Below are positions 26,002 through 35,036 of a stretch of DNA of 56,120 nt, piece after piece (position 1 is the stretch's first letter; every line of letters starts with the position of its first letter). The translations under genes were made by a program, and so were the position numbers. The stretch comes from Halorubrum persicum (GTDB lineage Archaea > Halobacteriota > Halobacteria > Halobacteriales > Haloferacaceae), in the NCBI RefSeq assembly GCF_002727125.1, contig NZ_NHOA01000031.1, positions 1 to 56,120 of the forward strand. The letters are read 5' to 3'. The notes below the pieces were generated by a model. That model searched no databases. It was not told where the DNA came from and saw only the letters and a program-made list of their open reading frames with translations.

Positions 26002-26141
26002 GCGGCTCCCCCGTCTGCGGAGTCGACTTCGGGCCCGAGAATGCGCCGTCCGTTGCTCGCGGCGACCGGAAGCAAGCGTCACGTCGACGGGATCGAGCGG
26101 TCGGCGATACGGGTTTACCGTCGGGGAGTGTAGCGGGACCG

Positions 26142-26519
26142 ATGGCACAACGGTCTCTCCCCGTTCGCGCGCTCTGGTTCGTCTTCGTCGGGTGGTGGGC
26201 GACGCCGGTCGTCGTCAACACCGCGTGGCTGCTCAACGTCACGGTCGTCCTCCTCCCGATCGGCATCAAACTGATCAACCTCGTACCCACGGTGCTCACT
26301 CTCGCGGAGCCGCGGTCGCTTTCGGATCCCGACGCGGAGCGGGGGCAGCGCTCGCTCGCCGTCCGAGCCGTCTACTTCGTCTTCGTCGGCTGGTGGCTGA
26401 GTCTGCTGTGGGCGAACGTGGCGTCGGTCCTCGCAATCACGGTCGTCGGACTGCCGGTCGCCGTCTGGATGCTCAATCGGTTGCCGTACGTCACGTCGCT
26501 GTACCGGTTTCACGGGTGA
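26142..26519 (+). CDS. YccF-type (DUF307) membrane protein
   Basis: 125 residues built from two copies of the YccF motif: LPVRALWFVFVGWWATPVVV at 6-25 and LAVRAVYFVFVGWWLSLLWA at 73-92, each followed by a hydrophobic segment ending in GIKLINLVPTVLTL or AVWMLNRLPYVTSL. Four membrane helices are likely. YccF proteins are conserved but uncharacterised; this one is a compact tandem version. A GGTTTACC box at about 26112-26118 is centred 27 nt before the ATG, supporting this start and a leaderless transcript. Confidence 0.82.
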   Translation: MAQRSLPVRALWFVFVGWWATPVVVNTAWLLNVTVVLLPIGIKLINLVPTVLTLAEPRSLSDPDAERGQRSLAVRAVYFVFVGWWLSLLWANVASVLAITVVGLPVAVWMLNRLPYVTSLYRFHG

Positions 26520-26585
26520 GCACGGGGACGGTCGTCGAGGTCGGGCGACCGGTCGGCGGTCCGTATCCTCGCCCGATCCGACGGG

Positions 26586-26592
26586 TTAAAAC
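26586..26592 (+). promoter_or_regulatory. TATA box of cysS
   Basis: TTAAAAC is centred about 28 nt before the ATG at 26617, so cysS is predicted leaderless. Confidence 0.55.
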
Positions 26593-26616
26593 TCTCACCT
26601 CAGCAATCACCCGGTA

Positions 26617-28116
26617 ATGAGTCTCGTCGTTACCGACACTCTGGCAGACGAGCGCGTCGAGTTCACGGCCGACGGCGACGTCACGCTGTACGTCTGCGGT
26701 CTGACGGTGTCGGACGACCCCCACCTCGGACACGCCCGGCTGTGGTTCCACGCCGACGTGCTCCACCGGTGGCTCGAACACGTCGGCTACGACGTGCGCC
26801 ACGTCGAGAACGTCACCGACGTGAACGAGAAGATCACGGCCCGCGTCGGCGAGCGCGACGCGTGGCGCGACGAGCGCGACGTGGCCGAGACGTTCACCGC
26901 GACGACCTTCGACGCGATGCGCGGCCTCAACCTCAAGCGAGCCGAGGTGTACCCCCGCGTCACCGAACACGTCCCCGAGATCGTCGACCTCGTCGAGACC
27001 CTCATCGAGAAGGGGTACGCCTACGAGTCGAACGGCTCCGTCTACTTCGACGTGACGCGCTTCGACGACTACGGGGCGCTCTCGAACCAGGAGATCGACG
27101 CGCTCGAAGCGCAGGGCGAACCGGACGAGCGGTCGGAGAAGCGGAACCCCGCCGACTTCGCGCTGTGGAAGGCCGACGGCGTGAGCGAGACCGCGGCGCG
27201 AGAGCACGCGAAACACGACCACGGCGAGACGACGCCGACCGGTGAGACGTGGGACTCCCCGTGGAGCGAGGGGCGCCCCGGGTGGCACGTCGAGTGCTCG
27301 GCGATGTCGACGACGCACCTCGGCGACACCCTCGACATCCACATGGGCGGGCGCGACCTGGTGTTCCCGCACCACGAAAACGAGATCGCGCAGTCGGAGG
27401 CCGCCACCGGCGAGACGTTCGCGCGCCACTGGCTCCACGTCGGCCTGCTGGCGATGGACGGCGAGAAGATGTCCTCCTCGATCGGCAACTTCTGGACCGT
27501 GCCGGACGCGTTGGAGGAGCTCGGCGTCAACGTCGTCCGAACCTTCTACGCCGGCGCCGCCTACCGCTCCGAGCAGGCGCTCACCGAGGAGACGATCGCC
27601 GAGGCCGAGGAGCGCTGGGAGCGCCTCTCGCGCACCTACGACCGCGCCGTCGACGCGCTCGACTCCGTGGACGCCCGCGCGAAGGCCGAAGACGACGACC
27701 TGCGCGAGGCGGTCGAAACCGCCCGCGACGACTTCGCGGCCGCGATGAACGACGACCTGAACCTCCGGGAGGCGACCGCGGCGCTCCTGGACCTCACCGA
27801 CGCGGTGAACCGCCACGTTGACGCGGTCGAGGACGCGGGAGACGACGCCGGGTCCGCCTACGACTACCGCGCCCTCCGCGAGGCCGTCGACGCGTTCGAG
27901 GCGCTCGGCGGCGACGTGCTCGGGCTCCAGTTCGAGTCGCCGACCGACGGCGACGTGGACCTCGCCGGCGAGCTTGTCGAGCTCGTGTTGGACGTGCGCG
28001 AGGCCGAACGCGAGGCCGGGAACTACGAGCGCGCCGACGACCTGCGTGACGCGCTCCACGAGGTCGGCGTCGAGATCGAGGACGGCCCGGACGGCGCGAC
28101 GTACCGGTTCGAGTAG
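26617..28116 (+). CDS. cysS: Cysteinyl-tRNA synthetase
   Basis: 499 residues, class I synthetase. HIGH-type motif HLGH at 36-39 and KMSSS at 284-288 in place of the usual KMSKS. The zinc ligands that read cysteine are all present: Cys27 in YVCGLTV, Cys227 in VECSAM, His252 and Glu256 in FPHHENE. A helical anticodon-binding domain fills the C-terminus. The enzyme charges tRNA-Cys in the cytoplasm. The track frame and promoter agree on the start. It converges on a small membrane-protein gene with only 6 nt between stops. Confidence 0.96.
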   Translation: MSLVVTDTLADERVEFTADGDVTLYVCGLTVSDDPHLGHARLWFHADVLHRWLEHVGYDVRHVENVTDVNEKITARVGERDAWRDERDVAETFTATTFDAMRGLNLKRAEVYPRVTEHVPEIVDLVETLIEKGYAYESNGSVYFDVTRFDDYGALSNQEIDALEAQGEPDERSEKRNPADFALWKADGVSETAAREHAKHDHGETTPTGETWDSPWSEGRPGWHVECSAMSTTHLGDTLDIHMGGRDLVFPHHENEIAQSEAATGETFARHWLHVGLLAMDGEKMSSSIGNFWTVPDALEELGVNVVRTFYAGAAYRSEQALTEETIAEAEERWERLSRTYDRAVDALDSVDARAKAEDDDLREAVETARDDFAAAMNDDLNLREATAALLDLTDAVNRHVDAVEDAGDDAGSAYDYRALREAVDAFEALGGDVLGLQFESPTDGDVDLAGELVELVLDVREAEREAGNYERADDLRDALHEVGVEIEDGPDGATYRFE

Positions 28117-28122
28117 CGGTCG

Positions 28123-28422
28123 CTACTCGGCCGAAGAGGGACGGCGCCTCGTGAACAGAACCAACCCGCCGCCGACAGCGATGAGTCCGATCGGGAGGAG
28201 AGCCGCCGGAATCGGGAGCCGGCACTCGTTCGTTCCGTCGGGCGTGTACAGCAGGTCCGACCCCGCAAGACCGACGAGGCCGACTCCCTGCCGCTGTGCC
28301 TCCGGGACGCCGACGTCGGTGCAGCCGCCGACCAACAGGCCGGGGAAGTTGGCCAGCTGCGCGAGGACGACGGCGGATCCGACCGCGAGAAACGCGACGC
28401 CGAGGAAGGCGAGCCGCCTCAT
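28123..28422 (-). CDS. Small two-helix membrane protein with a cysteine pair
   Basis: 99 residues: a first transmembrane segment at about 4-24, an extracytoplasmic loop of about 45 residues holding two Cys (GGCTDVG and NECRLP) that could form a disulfide, and a second segment at 70-90 ending in RRRP on the cytoplasmic side. A CATAACA patch (plus strand, near 28452) gives a TGTTATG box about 30 nt before the ATG. No family recognised; the topology and charge pattern support a real gene. Confidence 0.55.
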   Translation of the reverse strand: MRRLAFLGVAFLAVGSAVVLAQLANFPGLLVGGCTDVGVPEAQRQGVGLVGLAGSDLLYTPDGTNECRLPIPAALLPIGLIAVGGGLVLFTRRRPSSAE

Positions 28423-28521
28423 AGCCGACAGCTAACGGCGGGGACACGCATAACATGTGTGCCGACCGCGTCCCGTCAGAGGTGTGGAGGTGTCCGTGAT
28501 CGCACCCTCGCGAGCGGGCTG

Positions 28522-29328
28522 TTACTCCAACACGTGTTCGGTGTCGTACGACCCGAGCACCTTGACCCAGCCGTTGTCGGCGATGGCCTCGATGTCCTCG
28601 ACCGCCTTCGCCATGTGCTTCTCGTAGAGCCCGGCGTCGACGTCGAAGTGGAACAGGTAGTCGCCGAGGCGCTCGCCGCTCGGACGCGACTCGATCCGCG
28701 AGAGGTTGAGGTTGCGGTCGGCGAACGCCTCCAGCAGTTCGAGCAGGAGACCGGGGTAGTTCGCGTTCGGGTAGACGATGAGGGTCGTCTTCCCGCCGGC
28801 GTCGGAGCGCGCGGACTCGGGCGCGACGACGAGGAAGCGGGTCGCGTTGGACGTGCGGTCCTGGATGTCCTCGGCGAGGATGGTGAGGTCGTCGCCGGCG
28901 TTGTCCGGGTGGCCGATCCCGGCGATGCGGGCGTCCTCGCGGGCGCGTTCGACGCCGCGCGCGGTCGAGGCGACCGCTTCGAGGCCCGCGTTCGGATAGT
29001 TCGCCTCCAGCCAGTTGCGACACTGCGCGAGCGCCTGCGAGTGGCTGGCGACGACCTCGAACTCCGACCCCTGCGCGAGGAGGGCGTGGCGGATGGGGGT
29101 GACGACCTCGCGGGTGACCGACACGTCGTGATTCGCTAACGCGTCGAGACTCTCCGTGACGGAGCCCTCGATGCTGTTCTCGATGGGGACGACCCCCCGC
29201 TCGAACTCGCCGGTCGCGACGGCGTCGACGATGGCGGTGACCGACTCGCGGAACGACACCTCGGCGGCGACGGCCCGCGCCGCACGGTGCGAGTACGTGC
29301 CGGCGGGACCGAGCGTGACGGCGTTCAT
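28522..29328 (-). CDS. pheA: Prephenate dehydratase
   Basis: 268 residues from ATG 29328 (MNAVTLGPAGTYSHRAARAV). Prephenate dehydratase turns prephenate into phenylpyruvate for phenylalanine. The PBP-like catalytic domain has VPIENSIEGSV and the essential TRF in SNATRFLVVA. The C-terminal ACT domain (about 180-265) has ESRPSGERLGDYLFHFDVDA, the Phe-feedback site. There is no fused chorismate mutase. A GTG two codons earlier is possible, but a CTTTTCTA box about 27 nt from the ATG favours 29328. Confidence 0.95.
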   Translation of the reverse strand: MNAVTLGPAGTYSHRAARAVAAEVSFRESVTAIVDAVATGEFERGVVPIENSIEGSVTESLDALANHDVSVTREVVTPIRHALLAQGSEFEVVASHSQALAQCRNWLEANYPNAGLEAVASTARGVERAREDARIAGIGHPDNAGDDLTILAEDIQDRTSNATRFLVVAPESARSDAGGKTTLIVYPNANYPGLLLELLEAFADRNLNLSRIESRPSGERLGDYLFHFDVDAGLYEKHMAKAVEDIEAIADNGWVKVLGSYDTEHVLE

Positions 29329-29460
29329 CGACACTACATATCAGACCGCGTTAGAAAAGCGTGCGGGTCGGACGGATATTGGCTGGACGGGTGAGGCGAT
29401 CGCGATTGGCCGGATGGAGGGCGGCGGTCGATTCGCCGGTAGGGGCGACGGATCGCCGCC

Positions 29461-30012
29461 TCACTCCCCCTCGGTCGGCACCGCCGCCAGCGCCGCCTCC
29501 GCCGCCCGGACCGCGGTCGCACCGTCGCGCCGCCCCACCACGACGACGAGCGTCCCACCGGCGACGCCGGCGGCCTCGACCGCGACGCCGGCGGCCGCGA
29601 GCCGGCGGAGGACCGCCGCGAGCGCCGCGGCGTCGACCGCGCCGGTGGCGAGGAGCGCCGTGTCGCGTCCCTCCGGCACGACCGCCGCGCCGCCGACGCG
29701 GAGGAGGGGGTCGCCCTCGGTGACGGCGGCGTCTTCGGCCTCGGCCTCGACCTCGGCGATCCCCACCCCGCTCTGCATCGACACGCTGGCCGCGCGGTCG
29801 GCGGTCGCGTAGTCGGGGAGCTCCTCGCGGAACCGGCGGAGCGCGGTCGCGATCGCGTCGGTGTCGGCGTCGCCGTCGCCGTCGCCACCGAGACCGGCCT
29901 CGTCGACCAGCCACGCGGCGGCGGCGCTGTGGTTGAGGACGCCGGCGCGGAGCGCGTCGAGGACGAAGGGACGGGCCCGGGCGGCCTCGCGGGTCTCGGC
30001 TGCGAGCGACAT
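29461..30012 (-). CDS. Haloarchaeal conserved protein (DUF7523-like), unknown function
   Basis: 183 residues from ATG 30012 (MSLAAETREAARARPFVLDA). The N-terminus is a helical, possibly winged-helix-like segment (VLDALRAGVLNHSAAAAWLV). After an Asp/Gly linker the C-terminal half looks like a small alpha/beta domain with repeated hydrophobic strands (GIAEVEAEAEDAA, GTLVVVVGRRDG). I recall this as a haloarchaea-only family without known role; the family number is uncertain. It lies upstream of pheA on the same strand with about 130 nt between. It is very Ala-rich, even for this genome. Confidence 0.65.
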   Translation of the reverse strand: MSLAAETREAARARPFVLDALRAGVLNHSAAAAWLVDEAGLGGDGDGDADTDAIATALRRFREELPDYATADRAASVSMQSGVGIAEVEAEAEDAAVTEGDPLLRVGGAAVVPEGRDTALLATGAVDAAALAAVLRRLAAAGVAVEAAGVAGGTLVVVVGRRDGATAVRAAEAALAAVPTEGE

Positions 30013-30146
30013 GGCCGGACCTGCGGCGCGGGGCGCCATGGCGGTTTCGGTCGGGATCGAGACTCGCTGGGTCGGCGAGACATCGCAGCGCCGTATTCCC
30101 GCGACCTCACACGCTCCGAAGTCCCTAAGAGCGGCGCGCCCCCAGC

Positions 30147-31022
30147 ATGTGTATGCAGTCGCTCGTCATCGTCGCACACGGCTCACACCTCAATCCGGAG
30201 TCGAGCGCGCCGACGTACGACCACGCGGACACCATCCGCGCGACCGGCGCGTTCGACGAGGTAACGACCGGCTTCTGGAAGGAGGAGCCGCACTTCCGGG
30301 AGGTGCTCCGCACCGTCGAGGGCGACGAGATCTACGTCGTCCCGCTGTTCGTCTCCGAGGGGTACTTCACCGAACAGGTGATCCCCCGCGAGCTCCGGCT
30401 CGACGGCTGGGACGTCTCCGAGTGGGACTCCGACGGGCTCTCGGCCGACCAGGCCACCCTCGTCGCCGAGGACATCGGTCGCGAGGTCCACTACTGCGGT
30501 CCCGTGGGGACCCACCGCGCGATGACCGACGTGATCGTCCGGCGCGCGGAGTCGGTCACCGGCGACCCCGACGTGGGCGACGACTTCGGCCTCGCCGTCG
30601 TCGGTCACGGCACCGAGCGCAACGAGAACAGCGCGAAGGCGATCGAGTACCACGCCGACCGGATCGCCGAACGCGACCGCTTCGACGAGGTGCGCGCGCT
30701 CTACATGGACGAGGACCCCGAGGTCGACGACCTCCCCGAGTTCTTCGAGAGCGACGACGTGGTCCTCGTCCCGCTGTTCATCGCCGACGGCTACCACACC
30801 CAAGAGGACATCCCGGAAGACGTGGGGCTCTGTGAGGACCACACCGAGGGATACGACGTGCCCGAGACGGTCGACGGCACCCGGATCTGGTACGCGGGCG
30901 CGGTCGGCACCGAACCGCTGATGGCCGACGTGATCCTGGAGCGCGCGGCCGACGCCGGCGCCGACCTCGGGACCGCGCTCGACGACGTGCGCGAGACGAC
31001 CCGCGTCGCCACGGGGGACTGA
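30147..31022 (+). CDS. cbiX: Sirohydrochlorin cobaltochelatase
   Basis: 291 residues, the two-domain (duplicated) CbiX. The N-half has the metal-binding His in IVAHGSHL and the C-half in VVGHGTERN; paired VPLFVSEGYFTEQ and VPLFIADGYHTQE segments mark the repeated fold. It inserts Co2+ into sirohydrochlorin at the branch to cobamides. The start at 30147 has a second in-frame ATG at 30153 (MQSLVIVAHG), which sits better with a CCCTAAG box near 30126; either is possible. The next gene begins 2 nt after the stop and is a DR2241-type partner, far from the main cobamide operon at 51-56 kb. Confidence 0.93.
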   Translation: MCMQSLVIVAHGSHLNPESSAPTYDHADTIRATGAFDEVTTGFWKEEPHFREVLRTVEGDEIYVVPLFVSEGYFTEQVIPRELRLDGWDVSEWDSDGLSADQATLVAEDIGREVHYCGPVGTHRAMTDVIVRRAESVTGDPDVGDDFGLAVVGHGTERNENSAKAIEYHADRIAERDRFDEVRALYMDEDPEVDDLPEFFESDDVVLVPLFIADGYHTQEDIPEDVGLCEDHTEGYDVPETVDGTRIWYAGAVGTEPLMADVILERAADAGADLGTALDDVRETTRVATGD

Positions 31023-31024
31023 CC

Positions 31025-32233
31025 GTGAGCGACGTTACTCCCGCGGCGACCGACGAGCCCGCAGTGCCTGACATCGACCTCCCGAGCGACGCCTTCGACG
31101 CGGTCCTCGACGCGCTCGCCGACCGCGAGGCCGGCGACCCCCTCCGGTTCGAAGGGTTCAGCGTGGTGCGGAGCGGCGAGGACGACGAGAAGGACAGCGC
31201 ATCCGCCGAGGACACCGCCGGCGGGTACGTCCTCGTCGACGGCGACCGCCGGACCGGGCTGAGCGAGCGAGAGCTCCACGAGGCGCTGGCCGAGCACGCG
31301 CCCGCCGTCACCGACTGGTACGTCTTCGAGCGCGTGGTCGGCGAGTTCGGCCCGCGGCGCGCCTTCCTGCGCTGGCTGGAAGACGCCGACGGCGCGACGG
31401 TGGCGGCCCGATACGCCGCGCTCGCGGAGGGGATCGAGCGCGCGTGGGGCGAACTGACGATCACGGCCACCGTCACCGACCGCGGCGAGCGGCGGTACGA
31501 CGTGCGCCACGCCGACGACGACGGCGTCCCGATCGACGAGCTCGACGCGTACGACGACCCCCTCGACGCCCGCGATCTCGTGACGCTCGACGAGAAGGGG
31601 CGCTACCGCCCCCTCAAGACCGCGCCGTCGCTCGCCGGCGGCTGGGCCTTCCCCGACCTCGGCCCGCGGGACGCGTACGAGGCGGTCGAGACGATCTACC
31701 CCGCGACCGTTGCGAACTGGCACCGGGAGCGCGAGGGCGAGCTCGACGTGAACCACTGGCGCGAGACGATGGCGCGCCAGTCCGGCATCTACGGCGTGGT
31801 GAAGACGTGGGACCGCGGCGAGGGGCACGAACACGTCGACTGGGTGGCGGAGGCGTGCTGTGACGACTCGCAGTGTCTGAAGCGACGCGAGTGGCAGTAC
31901 GACGACGAGACCGATCTCGACGTCGACGGCGGGGACGGCGTCTTCCCCTGCCGGGAGCCCTGCTCGGTCGTCGTCTCGGCCGCGCGCAAGTGGACGCGGC
32001 TCGAAAGCGAGCAGCCCCGGACCTACGAGTTCGAACTGACGCCGAGCGAGAAGGAGCAGGTGGAGGACATCATCGACGCGGTCGCGGACGGTCGGATCGA
32101 CGAGATCCGCGAGGCCGACACGAAGGAAGGCGCGAACCGCTACCGAACCCGGTTTTTGCGCGCCAAGCTGTTCGACGACGAGGGGAACCTCGGCGGCGTG
32201 CCGGCCGAGCCCGAAGGGGACGGCGAGGAGTAA
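31025..32233 (+). CDS. DR2241-family protein, cobaltochelatase-associated
   Basis: 402 residues from a GTG start 2 nt after cbiX. In Deinococcus, DR2241 is fused to a CbiX-like domain; here it is a separate gene in the same operon. The N-half is an acidic domain with no recognised catalytic motif. The C-half contains four or five cysteines arranged ACCDDSQC ... FPCREPC, suitable for an iron-sulfur cluster, followed by a charged helix and VADGRIDEIREADTKEG. A role with CbiX in cobalt chelation or its redox handling is inferred from the fusion and operon. Whether the cluster is real is not known from sequence. Confidence 0.8.
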   Translation: MSDVTPAATDEPAVPDIDLPSDAFDAVLDALADREAGDPLRFEGFSVVRSGEDDEKDSASAEDTAGGYVLVDGDRRTGLSERELHEALAEHAPAVTDWYVFERVVGEFGPRRAFLRWLEDADGATVAARYAALAEGIERAWGELTITATVTDRGERRYDVRHADDDGVPIDELDAYDDPLDARDLVTLDEKGRYRPLKTAPSLAGGWAFPDLGPRDAYEAVETIYPATVANWHREREGELDVNHWRETMARQSGIYGVVKTWDRGEGHEHVDWVAEACCDDSQCLKRREWQYDDETDLDVDGGDGVFPCREPCSVVVSAARKWTRLESEQPRTYEFELTPSEKEQVEDIIDAVADGRIDEIREADTKEGANRYRTRFLRAKLFDDEGNLGGVPAEPEGDGEE

Positions 32234-32339
32234 CACCCCCGGCATCGGGGAGGAATAGGGCCCCGACGTTCACCGCGTTGACTTCGGGTAGTCACGCGTA
32301 CAGCCGCGCATGCGGGCGATCATAAACCCTGTCGCGAAA

Positions 32340-32346
32340 GCTTTAG
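32340..32346 (+). promoter_or_regulatory. TATA-like box of topA
   Basis: GCTTTAG is centred about 29 nt before the ATG at 32373 and supports that start over an earlier in-frame ATG at 32310. Confidence 0.5.
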
Positions 32347-32372
32347 ACGGGGGAGCGGCCTACTCCGGGGCA

Positions 32373-34970
32373 ATGAGTCGCGGCCCCGAACTGATCATCA
32401 CGGAGAAGGACAACGCGGCGCGTCGCATCGCCGACATCCTGAGCGGCGAGTCCGCGACGGCGGAGCGGGAGAACGACGTGAACGTGTACAAGTGGGGCGG
32501 CAAGCGGTGTATCGGCCTCTCGGGCCACGTCGTCGGCGTCGACTTCCCCGCGGAGTACAACGACTGGCGCGACGTGGAGCCGGTCGAGCTGATCGACGCG
32601 CCGGTCACCAAGGAGCCGACCCAGGAGGGGATCGTCGCCGCGCTCCGGAAGCTCGCGCGCAACGCCTCCCGAGTCGTCATCGCGACCGACTACGACCGCG
32701 AGGGCGAGCTGATCGGCAAGGAGGCGTACGAGCTGGTGCGCGAGGTGAACGAGGACGCCCCGATCGACCGAGTCCGGTTCTCCTCGATCACCGAAAACGA
32801 GGTGCGGGAGGCGTTCGCAAACCCCGACGAGCTCGACTTCGATCTGGCCGCCGCCGGCGAGGCCCGACAGGTGATCGATCTGACGTGGGGGGCGGCGCTG
32901 ACCCGCTTCCTCTCGCTGTCGGCCCGGCAGCTCGGCGACGACTTCATCTCGGTGGGCCGGGTCCAGGGACCGACGCTCAAGCTGATCGTCGACCGCGAGC
33001 GCGAGATCCAGGCGTTCGACCCCGAGTCCTACTGGGAGCTGTACGGGAACCTGACCAAGTCCGGCGGCGACCCCTTCGAGGCGCGCTACTTCTACTTAAA
33101 CGACGAGGGCAACGAGGCCGAGCGCGTCTGGGACGGCGACGTCGCCGAGGTGCTCACCGAGGCGCTCGACGCGGCCGGCGAGGCGGTCGTCGACGACGTG
33201 CGCCGCCGCACCCGCACCGACGACCCGCCGACCCCCTTCAACACCACGGCGTTCATCCGCGCCGCGGGGTCGCTCGGCTACTCCGCACAGCGCGCGATGT
33301 CGCTCGCTGAGGATCTGTACACCGCCGGCTACGTCACCTACCCGCGGACGGACAACACGGTGTACCCCGACGATCTGGACCCGCGCGAACTGATCGAGGA
33401 GCTGTCGGCGGCCTCGACGTTCGGGGCGGACGCGAAGAGCCTGCTGGACGCCGACCGCGAGATCGAACCCACCGAGGGCGACGAGGAGACGACCGACCAC
33501 CCGCCGATCCACCCCACCGGGGAGCTACCCTCGGCGTCGGACCTCTCGGAGGACGAGTGGGAGGTGTACGAGCTGATCGTCCGCCGCTTCTTGGCGACCT
33601 GCGCCGAGCCCGCGACGTGGGAGCGGCTCCGGGTCGTGGCGCTCGCGAACGGCGAGGCGACCGCGATCGCGGAGGGCGCGGACGGTCTCGCCGCCCTCCG
33701 CGACCCGGACGAGGCGTCCGGTCCCGGCGACCTCGCCGCCGACGGCGGGCTCCGACTGAAGGCGAACGGGAAGCGCCTCTTGCAGGCCGGCTACCACGAC
33801 GTGTACCCGTACCGCTCCAGCGACGAGCGCATCGTCCCCGACGTCGAGGTCGGCGAGACGCTCGCGCTCACCGACCGGCGGACGGACGCGAAGGAGACCC
33901 AGCCGCCCCGTCGGTACGGGCAGTCCCGGCTGATCGAGGAGATGGAGAAGCGCGGCGTCGGCACGAAGGCGACCCGCCACCGCACGCTCGAAAAGCTGTA
34001 CGACCGCAACTACATCGAGAGCGACCCGCCGCGGCCCACCCGACTCGCCGAGGCGGTCGTCGAGGCGGCCGAGGAGTTCGCCGAGCACATCGTGAGCGAG
34101 GAGATGACGGCGCAGCTCGAACGCGACATGCAGGCGATCGCCGCGGGGGAGAAGGAGTACGACGAGGTGACCGAGGAGTCGCGGGCCCTCCTCGAGCGCG
34201 TGTTCGATGACCTCACCGAGTCGCGCGAGGCGGTCGGCGACCACCTCCAGAAGTCGCTGAAGGCGGACAAGACGCTCGGTCCCTGTCCCGAGTGCGGCGC
34301 CGACCTCCTCGTCCGGAAGTCCCGGCAGGGGTCGTACTTCGTCGGCTGCGACGGCTACCCGGACTGCGAGTACACCCTGCCGCTCCCGTCCACGGGGAAG
34401 CCCCTCATCCTCGACGAGACCTGCGAGGAGCACGACCTCCGCCACGTGAAGATGCTCGCGGGCCGGAAGACGTTCGTCCACGGCTGCCCACAGTGCAAGG
34501 CCGACGAGGCCGACGAGCAGGAGGACGAGGTGATCGGGACGTGCCCCGACTGCGGCGAGGAACACGGGGGCCAACTGGCGATCAAACGGCTTCGCTCCGG
34601 CTCCCGGCTCGTCGGCTGCACGCGCTACCCCGACTGCGACTACTCGCTCCCGCTTCCCCGGCGCGGCGAGATCGAGGTCACCGACGAGACCTGCGAGGAG
34701 CACGACCTCCCGCACCTCCGCGTCCACTCCGGCGACGAGCCGTGGGAACTCGGCTGCCCCATCTGCAACTACCGGGAGTTCACCGCCCGGCAGGAGGGGA
34801 CGGAGCTGCAGACCGTCGAGGGGATCGGCGAGAAGACCGCCGAGAAGCTGAAAGACGCCGGCGTCGACGGCGTCGACGATCTCAAGTCGATCGATCCGGA
34901 CGATCTGGCCGCCGACGTCGACGGAGTCGGCGCGGACACGGTCCGCGACTGGCAGGCGAAGGCGGACTGA
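32373..34970 (+). CDS. topA: DNA topoisomerase I (type IA)
   Basis: 865 residues from ATG 32373. Toprim domain with Glu11 in IITEKDNAARRIA and Asp106/Asp108 in ATDYDREGELIG; the DNA-cleaving Tyr323 is in VTYPRTDNTVYP. The C-terminus has two four-cysteine zinc ribbons (CPECGADLLV ... YPDC near residue 635-665, and CPDCGEEHGG ... YPDC near 730-760), further CxxC pairs, and a terminal helix-hairpin-helix (VEGIGEKTAEKLKDAGV). It relaxes negative supercoils; no helicase domain is present, so this is not reverse gyrase. The HhH tail is a usual haloarchaeal addition. The start is set by the promoter, because the earlier ATG would add a non-family segment. Confidence 0.95.
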   Translation: MSRGPELIITEKDNAARRIADILSGESATAERENDVNVYKWGGKRCIGLSGHVVGVDFPAEYNDWRDVEPVELIDAPVTKEPTQEGIVAALRKLARNASRVVIATDYDREGELIGKEAYELVREVNEDAPIDRVRFSSITENEVREAFANPDELDFDLAAAGEARQVIDLTWGAALTRFLSLSARQLGDDFISVGRVQGPTLKLIVDREREIQAFDPESYWELYGNLTKSGGDPFEARYFYLNDEGNEAERVWDGDVAEVLTEALDAAGEAVVDDVRRRTRTDDPPTPFNTTAFIRAAGSLGYSAQRAMSLAEDLYTAGYVTYPRTDNTVYPDDLDPRELIEELSAASTFGADAKSLLDADREIEPTEGDEETTDHPPIHPTGELPSASDLSEDEWEVYELIVRRFLATCAEPATWERLRVVALANGEATAIAEGADGLAALRDPDEASGPGDLAADGGLRLKANGKRLLQAGYHDVYPYRSSDERIVPDVEVGETLALTDRRTDAKETQPPRRYGQSRLIEEMEKRGVGTKATRHRTLEKLYDRNYIESDPPRPTRLAEAVVEAAEEFAEHIVSEEMTAQLERDMQAIAAGEKEYDEVTEESRALLERVFDDLTESREAVGDHLQKSLKADKTLGPCPECGADLLVRKSRQGSYFVGCDGYPDCEYTLPLPSTGKPLILDETCEEHDLRHVKMLAGRKTFVHGCPQCKADEADEQEDEVIGTCPDCGEEHGGQLAIKRLRSGSRLVGCTRYPDCDYSLPLPRRGEIEVTDETCEEHDLPHLRVHSGDEPWELGCPICNYREFTARQEGTELQTVEGIGEKTAEKLKDAGVDGVDDLKSIDPDDLAADVDGVGADTVRDWQAKAD

Positions 34971-35001
34971 TCGGTGGCCGGCGGCGGCGGCATCCCTCAC
35001 A

Positions 35002-35009
35002 GTTTATAC
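35002..35009 (+). promoter_or_regulatory. TATA box of the PAS histidine kinase
   Basis: GTTTATAC is centred about 31 nt before the ATG at 35037, compatible with a leader of only a few nt. Confidence 0.5.
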
Positions 35010-35036
35010 GCTCAGGGCCCGTCAGACGTGTCATGA

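Noticed and set aside
32310-32372. Upstream in-frame ATG for topA
   Set aside because: It lies upstream of the TATA-like box near 32343 and would add residues not found before the Toprim start; ATG 32373 fits promoter spacing.
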